A stretch of 64,000 nucleotides of DNA from CALOCV01 sp942491955 (GCA_942491955.1 CALOCV010000015.1:124001-188000); one strand, 5' to 3'; positions 28,285-37,567 are shown, numbered from the stretch's first letter. The notes: a model not told the origin generated them from the letters alone. Translations and numbers: made by a program.

Positions 28285-28337
28285 GATGGGCCTCTCCCTT
28301 CGGTCGAGCGGTTGAAGCTTTGTAAACAAAATTAATA

Positions 28338-28501
28338 ATACCAAATAGGGTAAATAAATGTGTAAATTGGATTCAAGATTTTTTTGTGAAATCTATTTTG
28401 GAGATCACAGCAAGCTCTTGTGAGCTTGCAAGATCGAAAAATAAATTTCGAAAAAAAATGGCGAAGGCCAACTCCCTGGAGGTGGTTGAGGAGCAATAGG
28501 T
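28338..28501. repeat. Decayed repeat related to the 36,852 element, joined to the 12,081 repeat
   Basis: From 28,338 (ATACCAAAT) to about 28,445 it resembles the element at 36,852-37,013, with shared core GGAGATC.CAGCAA.CTCTTGTGAG. At 28,461-28,501 it continues as the repeat shared with 12,081-12,120. It ends just before the pterin dehydratase stop codon. Confidence 0.6.
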
Positions 28502-28512
28502 CATAACTTGGG

Positions 28513-28887
28513 TTAAAAGCAGGGGCGGACGATGTGGAAGTGTTCGAATTTTTCTTGGCACTTGGCAGCGAGGATAAAGTCACTTTCGGTGAGGCCTTTG
28601 ACTTTATGGGTCCAAATGGTGAGTTTGACTTTCCCCCAGGAGAGGTATATGTCGGGGTGATGCCCTTCCATTTCAGCGATTTCTCCGACGATATTGGTAT
28701 AGGCTAGAGCATTGGTAAAATCGGGGAAATGGAGGGTTTTCTCAAGGTGGTGTTCATTGGATATTTTCCATTCGTGGCCTAATAGTTCAAGGAGTTCTTC
28801 CTCTTGTTTTTCATTCAGACGCCCCGTCCCTTCTTTGCAGGGGGTGCATTTTTTTTTCGCTAGAGAAGATGCATCCTTTTTTGTCAT
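28513..28887 (-). CDS. Pterin-4a-carbinolamine dehydratase family protein
   Basis: A 124-residue protein with the PCD/DCoH core: MEGHHPDIYLSWGKVKLTIW followed by THKVKGLTESDFILAAKCQ, where the HHP and later His/Trp form the active site. The enzyme dehydrates 4a-hydroxytetrahydrobiopterin. In bacteria it can serve aromatic amino-acid hydroxylation or molybdopterin-related roles. An N-terminal Lys/Cys-rich stretch (KKKCTPCKEGTG) precedes the domain. It is divergent from the Raf-inhibitor-like gene, with about 95 bases between them. Confidence 0.85.
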   Translation of the reverse strand: MTKKDASSLAKKKCTPCKEGTGRLNEKQEEELLELLGHEWKISNEHHLEKTLHFPDFTNALAYTNIVGEIAEMEGHHPDIYLSWGKVKLTIWTHKVKGLTESDFILAAKCQEKFEHFHIVRPCF

Positions 28888-28982
28888 GTGTGACCTCCTT
28901 TGTTCCTTTCTGTCTAATACGCTTTTTTATTAATGGTGTAAAGGGTATAAGAAATGAAAAAGCTCTATTTGGGAGGATTTGA

Positions 28983-29432
28983 ATGACTGTAGGCACATTA
29001 TCGATCTCATCGAAAGCGTTTTCTCATCGAGATAAAATTCCGATGAAATATACCGGTGAAGGAGCTGATATCTCTCCTCCTTTGACTCTTTCTGGCATTC
29101 CAACAGAGGCAAAAAGCCTAGTCCTCGTTGTCGATGATCCGGATGCTCCACGAGGGACGTTTGATCATTGGATTGCTTGGAATATTCCTCCTGAAACGAC
29201 GATGCTTGAAGAGGGGGCTGATGTCCCTTTTGAGGGAAAGAATCACTTTGGCGAGACGCGCTATCGAGGCCCTCTTCCTCCTCCGGGTCCAGCGCATCGC
29301 TATTTTTTTAAAATCTTTGCTTTAGATACTCTATTGGAATTGCCTCAGGGTTCGACAAAAGAAGAGGTGATGGAAGCTATCGAGGGGCATGTGATTGCCC
29401 ATACCGAGCTTATCGGGATGTACCAAAGGTAG
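28983..29432 (+). CDS. YbhB/YbcL family (Raf kinase inhibitor-like, PEBP) protein
   Basis: A 149-residue PEBP-fold protein with family signatures SLVLVVDDPDAP, FDHWIAWNIPP and YRGPLPPPGPAHRYFFKIFA, and GGGAGG six bases before ATG 28,983. No signal peptide. Bacterial members bind small anionic ligands; their cellular role is poorly defined. Its 3' end overlaps the convergent Nudix gene by 23 bases. Confidence 0.9.
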   Translation: MTVGTLSISSKAFSHRDKIPMKYTGEGADISPPLTLSGIPTEAKSLVLVVDDPDAPRGTFDHWIAWNIPPETTMLEEGADVPFEGKNHFGETRYRGPLPPPGPAHRYFFKIFALDTLLELPQGSTKEEVMEAIEGHVIAHTELIGMYQR

Positions 29433-29931
29433 CCGCATAGAGCAGAGTGGCAATGGTCTTCCCATCTTGGATCGTCCCTCGTTGGATTTCTGACAAGGCA
29501 AGAGATAGGGGGGTGGGTACAACGGTGATTTTCTCTGTAGGATCGAGTTTTTGCGCTGTCGGATATAACTCTTTGGCGACAAAGATATAAAGGATCTCAT
29601 CACAAAATCCAGGAGAAGAGTAAAAGGTAAAAAGAGGATCGATGACCTTAGCTCGGTAACCGGTTTCTTCTTCTAATTCGCGAAAGGCTGCGTCGATGGG
29701 ATCTTCCCCCTTTTCTAATGTTCCGGCAGGGAGTTCAAGAAGGGTTTTCTCGATTACAATTCGTTGATTTTTAATGAGAAGTATTTCTTTTTCATGGAGA
29801 TAGGGAAGGATGACGACAGCACCGGGGTGAGAGACACAGTCGTAAATATGTTGGTTTCTTTGCGCATCGGAGATCTTTTTTTGATAGAACGCGATGCGAC
29901 GTCCTTGATAAATAAGCTTTTTTGATTCCAT
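29410..29931 (-). CDS. Nudix hydrolase, ADP-ribose pyrophosphatase-like
   Basis: A 173-residue protein. The complete Nudix box runs from GTLEKGEDP to RELEEETGY (residues about 82-104) with all G, E and REUxEE positions present. The SSPGFCDEILYIFVA segment after it resembles ADP-ribose pyrophosphatases (NudF type). It would hydrolyse nucleoside diphosphate sugars in the cytoplasm. Divergent from the MscS gene; the 47 bases between the two starts must hold both promoters. Confidence 0.85.
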   Translation of the reverse strand: MESKKLIYQGRRIAFYQKKISDAQRNQHIYDCVSHPGAVVILPYLHEKEILLIKNQRIVIEKTLLELPAGTLEKGEDPIDAAFRELEEETGYRAKVIDPLFTFYSSPGFCDEILYIFVAKELYPTAQKLDPTEKITVVPTPLSLALSEIQRGTIQDGKTIATLLYAATFGTSR

Positions 29932-29978
29932 CTCGATTTTTTTTTCTTATCAGTGTAACAGGAAAGAAAAAGGTTGTC

Positions 29979-32132
29979 ATGAAGCGCGTTTTTCTTTTTC
30001 TTTTTATTTTGTTTCTTTTTACACATTTCATTGATGCTCAAGAAAATAAATCCACACCTTTAGAAGCAAAAGAGGATGCTAAAAATCATGAGCTGATAGA
30101 ACCGCCAAATCCTTTAGAGCTCGAACGAGGATGGCGCCACTATTTAGAGGTGGATCCCCATGCCCTTGAAGAGCACATCCCATTGTTTCTTGACAATCTC
30201 CGAGATATTGTTAACGAATCTCCTTTAAAAGGAGAAGAAACAGAGCAACTTGTTAATAAAATTGCGCTGGAATTAGAGACGTTGAATCAATTAAAACAAG
30301 AACCTCCTCTGCCAACTCCGCAACTAAAAAGTTTTCAACAAAGTTATCCACTGGATTCGTTGTTCGACGTTTCTCGAATTCTTGCTCTTAAAGAGAGCGA
30401 GTTAAAAGCGAGTCGCGAAGCAAAAGAGCGGAAAATACGTCTTTACGATCTTTTGCGAAGACAAAGAGATCGCCTTTTTCATACTTATGAAACGATCCCT
30501 AATCGAACGGCAAAAAAACTCCTTCTCGGACTCGAAATCATTGAGAAAAGTATTGCATTCATGATCGCTCAACAAGAAATCGACGATCTAGACAGGAGAA
30601 TAAGAATTTCCGAAGAAGAGCGGGAGTTTTTGCAAGAAGAACTGGCTTATGCAAAGAACCATATCGATGTTTCCGATTCGCAACAAATCATGATTCACGA
30701 GCAAAAAGAAGAGGCAGAACAGGAATACGCAATCACTGACAAGGCGTTACAACAAAAAGAAGAAGAAGTGCTCTCATCCTTTTCAGTACAAACCAATAAG
30801 GAAAGAACAAAAGACAATGGAATCCTTCAACAAGAGTTACTCGCTGTTTCAGCAGAGAAGGCGCAAAAGAATATCCAACTCCTCATTGCTACCATGGAGG
30901 AAACGTTGTTGGAGTTGTTCCGTAATCCAGAACAATTTGATCTTGAAGAATTAAATACTCAAGTGCAGCAATGGAATGATCATGTGAAAACCGTACGCGA
31001 TCAAGCCGATGAGTGGATGTTGCAGGCAAAAGAGGCGCAACAAGCAGCAGGAAGAGCTCTCTCTCTCATTGATGTCGATGAACAAGAAGCAGAATCTATT
31101 CAATTGATTGAGTATCAAAAAAAAATTGTTGCTCTCTCTCAGAAAACCTTTCTCGAGGTGCAAAAGTTACAAATCCAACTCCAAGATGCCACTCTTCTTT
31201 TGGACATGTTGAATGCACGATTGCAAACAGTACTCGGACGACCGACAAAAATTTTGCAGGATGCTTGGCTTTGGATCGTTTATTTAGCTTCTTTCTTTCG
31301 CAATTCGTTCAATCGCGTTCTTTTCAGCTTAGGAAAAACGGAAATCACTTTTTCTGGGGTTCTCTATTCGATTTTGATTGTCATTGTTTCATTCTGGTTG
31401 GCTCGTTTGGTGGTCCGTATGATGACGGGATGGACAGCAGGGCAACGCGCGGTGCAACGGTCGTTGATGTATCGGATTAGTCGTTTGGTTCGGTATTGTA
31501 TCATCGCTCTTGGTATCGTTATCGCTCTTTCTGCACTGGGCTTTGATTTTTCGAGCTTTGTCTTAATTATCGGTGCACTGGGTGTGGGTCTTGGGTTTGG
31601 ATTGCAAGATATTTTCCACAACTTTTTGGCAGGGATTATCTTGCTCGGTGAAAACCATCTCAAAGTGGGAGATTTTATCGAACTTCAAGACGAACAGAGG
31701 GGAAAAATTATGGCTATCCACTTCCGGAGCACGACCATCCTTACCAACGATGGAGTGGAAATTATTGTCCCTAACAAAGAGATGATTGGAACGCGGATTG
31801 TCAATTGGACGCTTCGGGATTCTTATCGGCGGGTACATGTTCCTTTTGTGGTTGCGTATCAATCGGATAAGGATAAAGTCGTGATGGTGGTCAAAGAGGC
31901 GGCTAAGCAGGTGTCTGCGACTCTTCAACGTTCGAGTCAGTCAGAGCCGAATGTTTTCCTTCAAAAACTGGGTGACCACGGTCTTGAATTTGAACTGATC
32001 GTCTGGGTTCATGAGAAAGCAACAACGCACAATTATGTGGTGATGCACCAATACCTATGGGCGATTGAAAGCGCTTTGCGTGAGAATAATATTTCTATCC
32101 CGTATCCTCAGATGGATGTTCATTTTGAATAA
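29979..32132 (+). CDS. Mechanosensitive channel, MscS family with long periplasmic region
   Basis: The start at ATG 29,979 yields a signal peptide (MKRVFLFLFILFLFTHFIDA); the open frame extends to 29,922 without a better start. The protein has 717 residues. Residues about 20-420 are a coiled-coil-rich periplasmic part, like MscK/YbdG-type large channels. Several membrane helices follow, and the MscS core is ALGVGLGFGLQDIFHNFLAG, the pore-lining helix with its Gly/Ala pattern, then VPNKEMIGTRIVNWTLRD. It would release solutes on osmotic downshift. Confidence 0.85.
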   Translation: MKRVFLFLFILFLFTHFIDAQENKSTPLEAKEDAKNHELIEPPNPLELERGWRHYLEVDPHALEEHIPLFLDNLRDIVNESPLKGEETEQLVNKIALELETLNQLKQEPPLPTPQLKSFQQSYPLDSLFDVSRILALKESELKASREAKERKIRLYDLLRRQRDRLFHTYETIPNRTAKKLLLGLEIIEKSIAFMIAQQEIDDLDRRIRISEEEREFLQEELAYAKNHIDVSDSQQIMIHEQKEEAEQEYAITDKALQQKEEEVLSSFSVQTNKERTKDNGILQQELLAVSAEKAQKNIQLLIATMEETLLELFRNPEQFDLEELNTQVQQWNDHVKTVRDQADEWMLQAKEAQQAAGRALSLIDVDEQEAESIQLIEYQKKIVALSQKTFLEVQKLQIQLQDATLLLDMLNARLQTVLGRPTKILQDAWLWIVYLASFFRNSFNRVLFSLGKTEITFSGVLYSILIVIVSFWLARLVVRMMTGWTAGQRAVQRSLMYRISRLVRYCIIALGIVIALSALGFDFSSFVLIIGALGVGLGFGLQDIFHNFLAGIILLGENHLKVGDFIELQDEQRGKIMAIHFRSTTILTNDGVEIIVPNKEMIGTRIVNWTLRDSYRRVHVPFVVAYQSDKDKVVMVVKEAAKQVSATLQRSSQSEPNVFLQKLGDHGLEFELIVWVHEKATTHNYVVMHQYLWAIESALRENNISIPYPQMDVHFE

Positions 32133-32250
32133 CCCATCACGTATATGTGTAATTGTTTAATGTCTTCCAGGTATTGATCTTTTTTGGTGTTTAAAGGATT
32201 GATTTTTTCTGCTAAGGCATATAGTGCTTTCACTATTGGAATACACTATT

Positions 32251-32414
32251 GAGGCTTTTGCAAAACTCCCGTCGATCGCTTTTGAGCGCTTCCGCCAATC
32301 TTGGACATTTAACATAAATCCCCTACTCTTAGGAGTATGTGGATTTACATCAAATGTCCAATCTCGACAAAATCGCTCGAAAATCGATCCGACGGATAGT
32401 TTTGCAAAAGCCTC
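32251..32414. repeat. 164-bp palindromic element (MITE-like)
   Basis: Arms complement each other over most of their length; the outermost 17 bases (GAGGCTTTTGCAAAACT, 32,251-32,267, and complement 32,398-32,414) are perfect. It is flanked by TATT on both sides. No coding sequence. A second, interrupted copy begins at 36,784. Confidence 0.75.
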
Positions 32415-32471
32415 TATTGGAAAATTTTAAGGCGTTCAGGCGCCTCCTTAGGCAGAGAAGATGCTGATTTA

Positions 32472-32828
32472 CTATTTTCTTTTAAATATGCTGTTTGAAC
32501 ATTGATACACTGTATAATGAACGCATCTAAAATTTGGCTTAATTTTTATTTTGAAGAATAGAATAACCAGACTGTGTTGCGTATAAAGAGAAACAAGATG
32601 AGCAGGATCGCAGGCGGCATGATGATCAGGATGATGAACTCTTTTGTATTCTAACCTTCTCTTTCGGAAGTTAATTAACAAGCCTACTAAAATATTTGAT
32701 ACTTTCAAGTAGTTAATAAGTTGGGCTTGATGCTCACCACGCAACGATTCACAACATTTCAGTTCAATGAGTTCTTGGTAAAGTGGTTGATCTTTATCTT
32801 GCATATCTTGCCGCTTGCGATCCTTCAT
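32472..32828 (-). pseudogene. Remnant of a GxxExxY-type protein
   Basis: The stretch ELIELKCCESLRGEHQAQLI, then NYLKVSNILVGLLINF, is the second half of a GxxExxY/PDDEXK_3 domain. The GxxExxY half is absent and the C-terminal tail (about 45 residues) does not look like the family. An IS lies 50 bases upstream of the first ATG and may have removed the beginning. Confidence 0.65.
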
Positions 32829-32878
32829 ATCCTTGTTTTTTTAAGAAATACTACAATGTCAATTTTATTGTCTCCAAA

Positions 32879-33992
32879 GACTGTGTTGCCTAATTCGTTT
32901 AAAAAAATGAATTTATATACTTTTTTATAAAGTAGGGAGAATTTTGATTTTATCCCTTTCAAATTCCTGCCATCATCGATTTCCTCATGCTATTTAATAT
33001 TAATGATTTAGAGTATACTTCTCGCCGTTGTCTCTCCCTTGTTTTACTCTTCAATTCTCCTCCAAATATCCTTTTCCACCTCGAAAATGTACTCTCCACC
33101 AGGGCCCTTCTCGTGTATCCTGTACAGTATCTCCATAAATCTCTGGCTATCTTATCCCCTCCAAAACCCTTTATCTGCAAAATCGCTTCATTCCTCTTCT
33201 TCATCCAAGGCTCTCTCCTCAATACGGCGTTCTTCTGTGGGGGTGTTTTTAAAATCACACCTTCCTTTTCTGCATGCGCATAACAATTGCTTGCATCTGC
33301 TGCCCCATCCATTAACACCTCTTTGATTCGTTTCCCTTTTACCCATTTCGGGAAAAAACACGTGTCGGATACTCCAGATTCCGTTATGTCGCTCACGACA
33401 ATCTCTTGTGTCGTCGCATCAATTCCTATATGCAATTTTTTCCATTCTCTTCTCTTGCTTGCCCCATACTTCTTCACTTTCCATTCACCCTCTCCAAATA
33501 CCTTGAGACCACTTGCATCCAAAACCATGGTCTCTATTCTTTTCTTCTTGAATCGATCAGGAAGAACAATCCCTGGCATCCTTTTGCAAATAGCAGTGTA
33601 ACCTGGCACTCGAAGAGGTAATCCCAACATATGGAATACAGAACGGATCAATCCTTCCGTGGCTCTTAAACTTTGGTGAAATACAAAACGAAGAACGGTT
33701 GCGGTTAAGATAGCTGTGTCAGAAAAAAGAAAGGGTCTTCCCTTTTTATGGGGGATTTTCTTTGCGTGCCAAGCGCGCAACAAATCTTTGCGTACCCAGA
33801 AAGTAAGACTTCCTCTTTGAATCAGAGATTTGTTATACTGACGCCAATTACGTTTTTGAGATTTCATAAGGGTACTCCTTTGAGTTTTAACTGAACCTAG
33901 GAGATTACCCTTATTTTTTTGCCTTGAAAAGAGAATTTTCTGGAAAAATTCTCTATCGCGAATTTTTGCCCTAGGAATTAGGCAACACAGTC
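32879..33992 (-). mobile_element. IS5-family insertion sequence, IS903-like group, 1114 bp
   Basis: Perfect 18-bp terminal inverted repeats GACTGTGTTGCCTAATTC at 32,879-32,896 and 33,975-33,992. It contains one intact transposase gene on the minus strand. IS903-type elements usually make a 9-bp duplication, but the flanking nonamers (GTCTCCAAA and GTTCATCAC) do not match, so the copy may have recombined since insertion. Confidence 0.9.
32959..33867 (-). CDS. IS5-family (IS903-like) transposase
   Basis: A 302-residue intact DDE transposase. The N-terminus NWRQYNKSLIQRGSLTFWV and the core MVLDASGLKVFGEGEWKVKK (first catalytic Asp), EVLMDGAADASNCYAHAE (second Asp) and RALVESTFSRWKRIFGGELK (catalytic Glu) match the IS903 layout. 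Length equals that of IS903 transposase. It occupies most of the element and appears functional. Confidence 0.9.
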   Translation of the reverse strand: MKSQKRNWRQYNKSLIQRGSLTFWVRKDLLRAWHAKKIPHKKGRPFLFSDTAILTATVLRFVFHQSLRATEGLIRSVFHMLGLPLRVPGYTAICKRMPGIVLPDRFKKKRIETMVLDASGLKVFGEGEWKVKKYGASKRREWKKLHIGIDATTQEIVVSDITESGVSDTCFFPKWVKGKRIKEVLMDGAADASNCYAHAEKEGVILKTPPQKNAVLRREPWMKKRNEAILQIKGFGGDKIARDLWRYCTGYTRRALVESTFSRWKRIFGGELKSKTRERQRREVYSKSLILNSMRKSMMAGI

Positions 33993-34031
33993 GTTCATCA
34001 CCTTTAATCTCTCTGTTTCCTTGGTCGTCAT
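33978..34031 (-). pseudogene. Possible 5' end of a disrupted gene at the IS border
   Basis: From ATG 34,031, with GGAGG nine bases upstream, the minus strand reads MTTKETERLKVMN before the IS end begins at 33,992; it then stops inside the IS. The start resembles N-termini of ISNCY/integrase-type transposases, but 13 residues are too few to be sure. Confidence 0.35.
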
Positions 34032-34156
34032 ATTGATTACCTCCTCCACTTCAGCAACCTCCTTTGCTATAGATTGCGTATGACATACCAGGAAATTTCT
34101 ATGTTGCTCGCGATGCGGAAATTTCTACTTTGTTCCTACACGCGACCACAAAAAGG

Positions 34157-34195
34157 TTGATTTTTTTTATTCTTTATAATATAATATAATATAAT
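34157..34195 (+). promoter_or_regulatory. Promoter with four overlapping TATAAT boxes
   Basis: TTGATT at 34,157-34,162 lies 17 bases before TATAAT at 34,180-34,185. TATAAT also occurs at 34,175, 34,185 and 34,190, making a 5-base repeat unit. It would give a leader of about 40 bases before ATG 34,233. Confidence 0.55.
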
Positions 34196-34232
34196 GAATG
34201 ATTTAAATTTTTTTCTTTCAAAGAGGTCTTTT

Positions 34233-36575
34233 ATGGAGTCGTTGCATTCTAAATTTTCTTATAATTCACAAAACCATACATTTACGGTCGATGGCATTGC
34301 CTATTCCACAAAAGGCGGCTCTTTGCGGTGGAAAAAATCTTATCTCATACTGAATCCAGAAGAAAAAAAAGTTTCCGTTATTTCCTTGAATTTTTTCCAA
34401 CGCGGTGCGCGTCTGTTAGGTGCTTATAAACCCACTCGGCTCAAAAGTATCCAAGAGGCATTGAAACGGATGAATGAGCCATTTACTCCAAAAAAAGGGA
34501 AAAATATCGCCTCCATTCGAGAACAGCTTTTTACTCATTTATCTAAGCCTCAAAGATCCCCTTCTACACCTCAAGAAGAATTCATTGATGTCCCTGTTTC
34601 TGTTTACGAAGAAATAGCTACAGGGGATCAAAAAGAGCTACACCCCTATGCTATGGTTCAACTGGCTGAGATGCATAAAAAGAGCAACGACCACGAAAAA
34701 GCAATGGAATGGTACGAAAAAGCCTATAAATTGATCACCGGAGAGTTCAATCCGGCGAGAAGGATGGGAGAGGTTTGCTATCGCCTTGGTTGCGCTTATA
34801 GAGAAGCGGCAGAAAAAACGTCGTCTGGGGAAAAAGCAAAGGATTATCAAGAAAAGGCAGAACAAGCACTCCTAAGAGCTATTGGGCATCAATGTCGTCC
34901 TGCTCACTTGGAATATGGACAGATATTGTACCAACAATACGAGAAAGCTGAAGAATCTGATAAGGCTAATATCAAAAATGAAATTGTGCATTTTATCGAA
35001 GAACGAATGCAATTGGGGTATTATGAGGAACTATTAAAAGATAAGAAAATTTTACATGTTTTAACGGATTGGCCTAACTTTAATATCCCTGACCACCTTT
35101 TTGCTTTGCAAGAGATGTGGCACGAATCTCAAGATCAAGAGATTCAACAAATAATGGAAGGCTTGTTGAAGGCACCATCGGAAAAAGACAGCCCCTCTAT
35201 TGATACATGGAAAAATTTAACACCACAGAATCTAAAAAGCGATTCTTATTTTAAGATGCATGCGCCTAAGAAGGTGTTTCTCGGTTTGATTTATGAGAGA
35301 GCACGACAATATTCTGATGCTTACAAAGCCTATACGGAATGCATGATGAACCCGTGGGCTCAATTCCGATCTGCCTCTCTAGTATTCACAGGAAAAGTCG
35401 AAAGCGATGATGCCAAAAAGGAAGAACATCGAGACCAATTACTTCATATCCTACCACATTTAACAGGGAAAGATCTTGAGCAAGCTATTGAATGGCTTAA
35501 TATCGATACATCCAACTTAAAACACAAAGAAGTCGCAAAACGTGCTGCAATGACAGGGTCTAGCAAGGCCATGGTTGCAGCGGAAAAACTTGTCCAAGAC
35601 TCGACAAATGAGAGGGATATCTTGGTCATACAACAAGCAAAGATGCTGTTTACAGGAAAATACCAGGAAAATGCTTACAAAAACATCAAAAAGCAAGCTT
35701 CTTGGGATGCATTTGATGGATCTTCACCTCCAAACTGGTTTTTAGAAATACTTTCAAACACGGTACCAAGCGCTTTGCTTAAGCGACTGGAAAAAGCCAA
35801 AACAGAAAATAATAAAAAATTTATTCTACAAGAAGCTATTGCTGATAAATCACTGTTATATGCCAGCTGTTGCAAGGAGACCTACCAGGAAATCTACGCC
35901 GAAGCTGCAAAAATACATGGTGTTGAATCCACCCTGCTTCAGTCTTACCAAGAGCAATTAATCCTCTGTGGGGATATAAGTCATATGAAAATGCTTGGAA
36001 AAAGTATCTATGAAAAAGATAAAACAAACGAGGAGAATGTTCAACAAGCGGTCTCTTATTTATGGGCAGCTGGCTACATCTTGGGGCAAGACGAAGAAGC
36101 CAAGCGCCTTCTTACAAGCATTCTAGAAGAAAAGGTTGTTCCTCAACTTAGCGTGGAAAAACTTGCAGACCTAAATACGCAAAGAAATTATTATAGATTT
36201 TTGGAGAACGGGGACACCCGATTCATATCGTTGGTATTAGAACAAATTGATGGAAAACAAGAAAATGATAAAAAAAATAATGAAAGCCCAATTGATGAGA
36301 GCCTAATTAAAGAAATTCTTACAGGTAATGAGAAGAGTTTAGACGAAATTATTAAAATGATGGCACAGAAAGGAGGAAAAACATGTGGAGCTGATGCGCC
36401 ACTGTCCAAAAAATTTCATGTTCTTTATAGCGCAATGAAAAACGAGGCAAATGGAGAAGAGTCAGCTGATAACCTAAAAGCTGTTAGTATATATTTTCTT
36501 ATGATGGCACTGTTTCATGGACATAAGCCCTCATCCGAAGAAATAGCATTCTTCAAAGAAGCAATGGGACTTTAA
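34233..36575 (+). CDS. Putative effector with TPR/Sel1-like repeats, 780 aa
   Basis: I start it at ATG 34,233 (MESLHSKF), which has AGAGG upstream and resembles the start of the BTB protein; ATG 34,194 lies inside the promoter repeat. The first 90 residues resemble the BTB and ankyrin proteins of this window (SYLILNPEEKKVSVISLNFF, then YKPTRLKSIQEALKRMN). Residues about 130-245 hold TPR/Sel1-like repeats (AMVQLAEMHKK, HEKAMEWYEKAYKL). The rest is helical. There is no signal peptide or membrane helix. A host-directed role is inferred from the repeat type and the shared N-terminus. Confidence 0.7.
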   Translation: MESLHSKFSYNSQNHTFTVDGIAYSTKGGSLRWKKSYLILNPEEKKVSVISLNFFQRGARLLGAYKPTRLKSIQEALKRMNEPFTPKKGKNIASIREQLFTHLSKPQRSPSTPQEEFIDVPVSVYEEIATGDQKELHPYAMVQLAEMHKKSNDHEKAMEWYEKAYKLITGEFNPARRMGEVCYRLGCAYREAAEKTSSGEKAKDYQEKAEQALLRAIGHQCRPAHLEYGQILYQQYEKAEESDKANIKNEIVHFIEERMQLGYYEELLKDKKILHVLTDWPNFNIPDHLFALQEMWHESQDQEIQQIMEGLLKAPSEKDSPSIDTWKNLTPQNLKSDSYFKMHAPKKVFLGLIYERARQYSDAYKAYTECMMNPWAQFRSASLVFTGKVESDDAKKEEHRDQLLHILPHLTGKDLEQAIEWLNIDTSNLKHKEVAKRAAMTGSSKAMVAAEKLVQDSTNERDILVIQQAKMLFTGKYQENAYKNIKKQASWDAFDGSSPPNWFLEILSNTVPSALLKRLEKAKTENNKKFILQEAIADKSLLYASCCKETYQEIYAEAAKIHGVESTLLQSYQEQLILCGDISHMKMLGKSIYEKDKTNEENVQQAVSYLWAAGYILGQDEEAKRLLTSILEEKVVPQLSVEKLADLNTQRNYYRFLENGDTRFISLVLEQIDGKQENDKKNNESPIDESLIKEILTGNEKSLDEIIKMMAQKGGKTCGADAPLSKKFHVLYSAMKNEANGEESADNLKAVSIYFLMMALFHGHKPSSEEIAFFKEAMGL

Positions 36576-36783
36576 ACGACGGATAAGAATCAGACATAAG
36601 AGAAGCATCACAGCGCGATGAGAGAAAAATCCAGTAGGGGTTGTGCCTACGGCACAAATTGGTGACATTTTGGAGGGAGACTGGACTCTCCCCAAAACTA
36701 AAACGTCATCAACATGCGCAAAATCAAGCGCGTGTTGATGCCCTTTCGATAAAAAGGTAGAGAAGAAAAACTTTCAGTGAAAG

Positions 36784-36851
36784 AGGCTTTTGCAAAACTA
36801 TCCGTCGGATCGATTTTCGAGCAATTTTGTCGAGATTGGACATTTGATGTA
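36784..36851. repeat. Left part of a second copy of the 32,251 element
   Basis: GAGGCTTTTGCAAAACTATC and the following bases match the right arm (complement) of the element at 32,251-32,414. The copy is interrupted by the 36,852 element, resumes at 37,014-37,031, and is cut again by the IS at 37,032. Confidence 0.7.
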
Positions 36852-37013
36852 ATACCAATTCCGGTAAGAAAATGCATAAAGTGGATTCAGGATTTTTTTG
36901 CGAAATTTGTTTTGGAGATCGCAGCAAACTCTTGTGAGTTTGCAAGATAGAAAAACAGATTGCGCAAAGAAAGATGAAGATCAATTTGTGCACTTTCTTA
37001 CCGGAATTGGTAT
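36852..37013. repeat. 162-bp inverted-repeat element (MITE-like)
   Basis: Terminal repeats of 25 bp matching at 24 positions (ATACCAATTCCGGTAAGAAA onward at 36,852-36,876; complement at 36,989-37,013). Allowing a 3-base target duplication TAA, it interrupts the palindromic element begun at 36,784. A decayed relative is at 28,338. No coding sequence. Confidence 0.75.
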
Positions 37014-37084
37014 AAATTCACATACTCCTAAGAGCCTGTTCAGAATTTTTTTAATAAATAAATTTCAATCGATAATAATAAAAA

Positions 37085-37566
37085 ACTACCACAGAGCCCA
37101 CAGAGGACACAGAGAGGGTTTTATATCTTCATTCTGCGAATGCCTTCTACTAGTCGTTTTACATTAAAATTAATAAGTAATCCTCGAGTGCAGGCTCCAT
37201 AGAGCCGTAAATATGACAATAGTTGTGCTTCATGTATTGGCGCTATTCCGTTCACCGATTTAATTTCTATGATTACTTGATCCTCTACAACCATATCAAG
37301 ACGATAGCCACAATCCAACATGACATCTTTATAAAAGATGGGTAGAGGTTGTTGTGCTTCAACTTTCAACTTCCTTAGCCTTAATTCATAAATAAGACAA
37401 GCTTCATAGGCTGATTCAAGCAGTCCTGGCCCCAGGGCACGATGTACATCGACAGCAGCCCCTATGATCGCACCTGTTAAAGGATCAGTTTCCTGTCCTT
37501 CAGATACTTCAGAAACCAAATAATTAATAAAAAACCTCTCTGTGTTCTCTGTGGACTCTGTGGTAG
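37085..37566 (-). repeat. GxxExxY cassette bounded by 32-bp inverted repeats
   Basis: CTACCACAGAG.CCACAGAG followed by .ACACAGAGAGG at 37,085-37,116, and the complement at about 37,535-37,566, agree at about 30 of 32 positions. The cassette begins immediately after the transposase stop codon and encloses only the GxxExxY gene. Confidence 0.75.
37121..37519 (-). CDS. GxxExxY protein (PD-(D/E)xK-like), IS passenger
   Basis: 132 residues, the same as the protein at 3908-4306 apart from the Leu/Ile in GLLESAY. It has YRLDMVVEDQVIIEIKSV as the presumed nuclease-like core and HEAQLLSYLRLYG after it. The start codon is TTG at 37,519. It lies between the transposase stop and the IS terminal repeat, so it moves with the IS. 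Function unknown. Confidence 0.85.
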   Translation of the reverse strand: MVSEVSEGQETDPLTGAIIGAAVDVHRALGPGLLESAYEACLIYELRLRKLKVEAQQPLPIFYKDVMLDCGYRLDMVVEDQVIIEIKSVNGIAPIHEAQLLSYLRLYGACTRGLLINFNVKRLVEGIRRMKI

Positions 37567-37567
37567 T

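Noticed and set aside
28054..28330. A CRISPR-like array in the hairpin region
   Set aside because: The units differ in sequence and spacing and there are no identical repeats with spacers.
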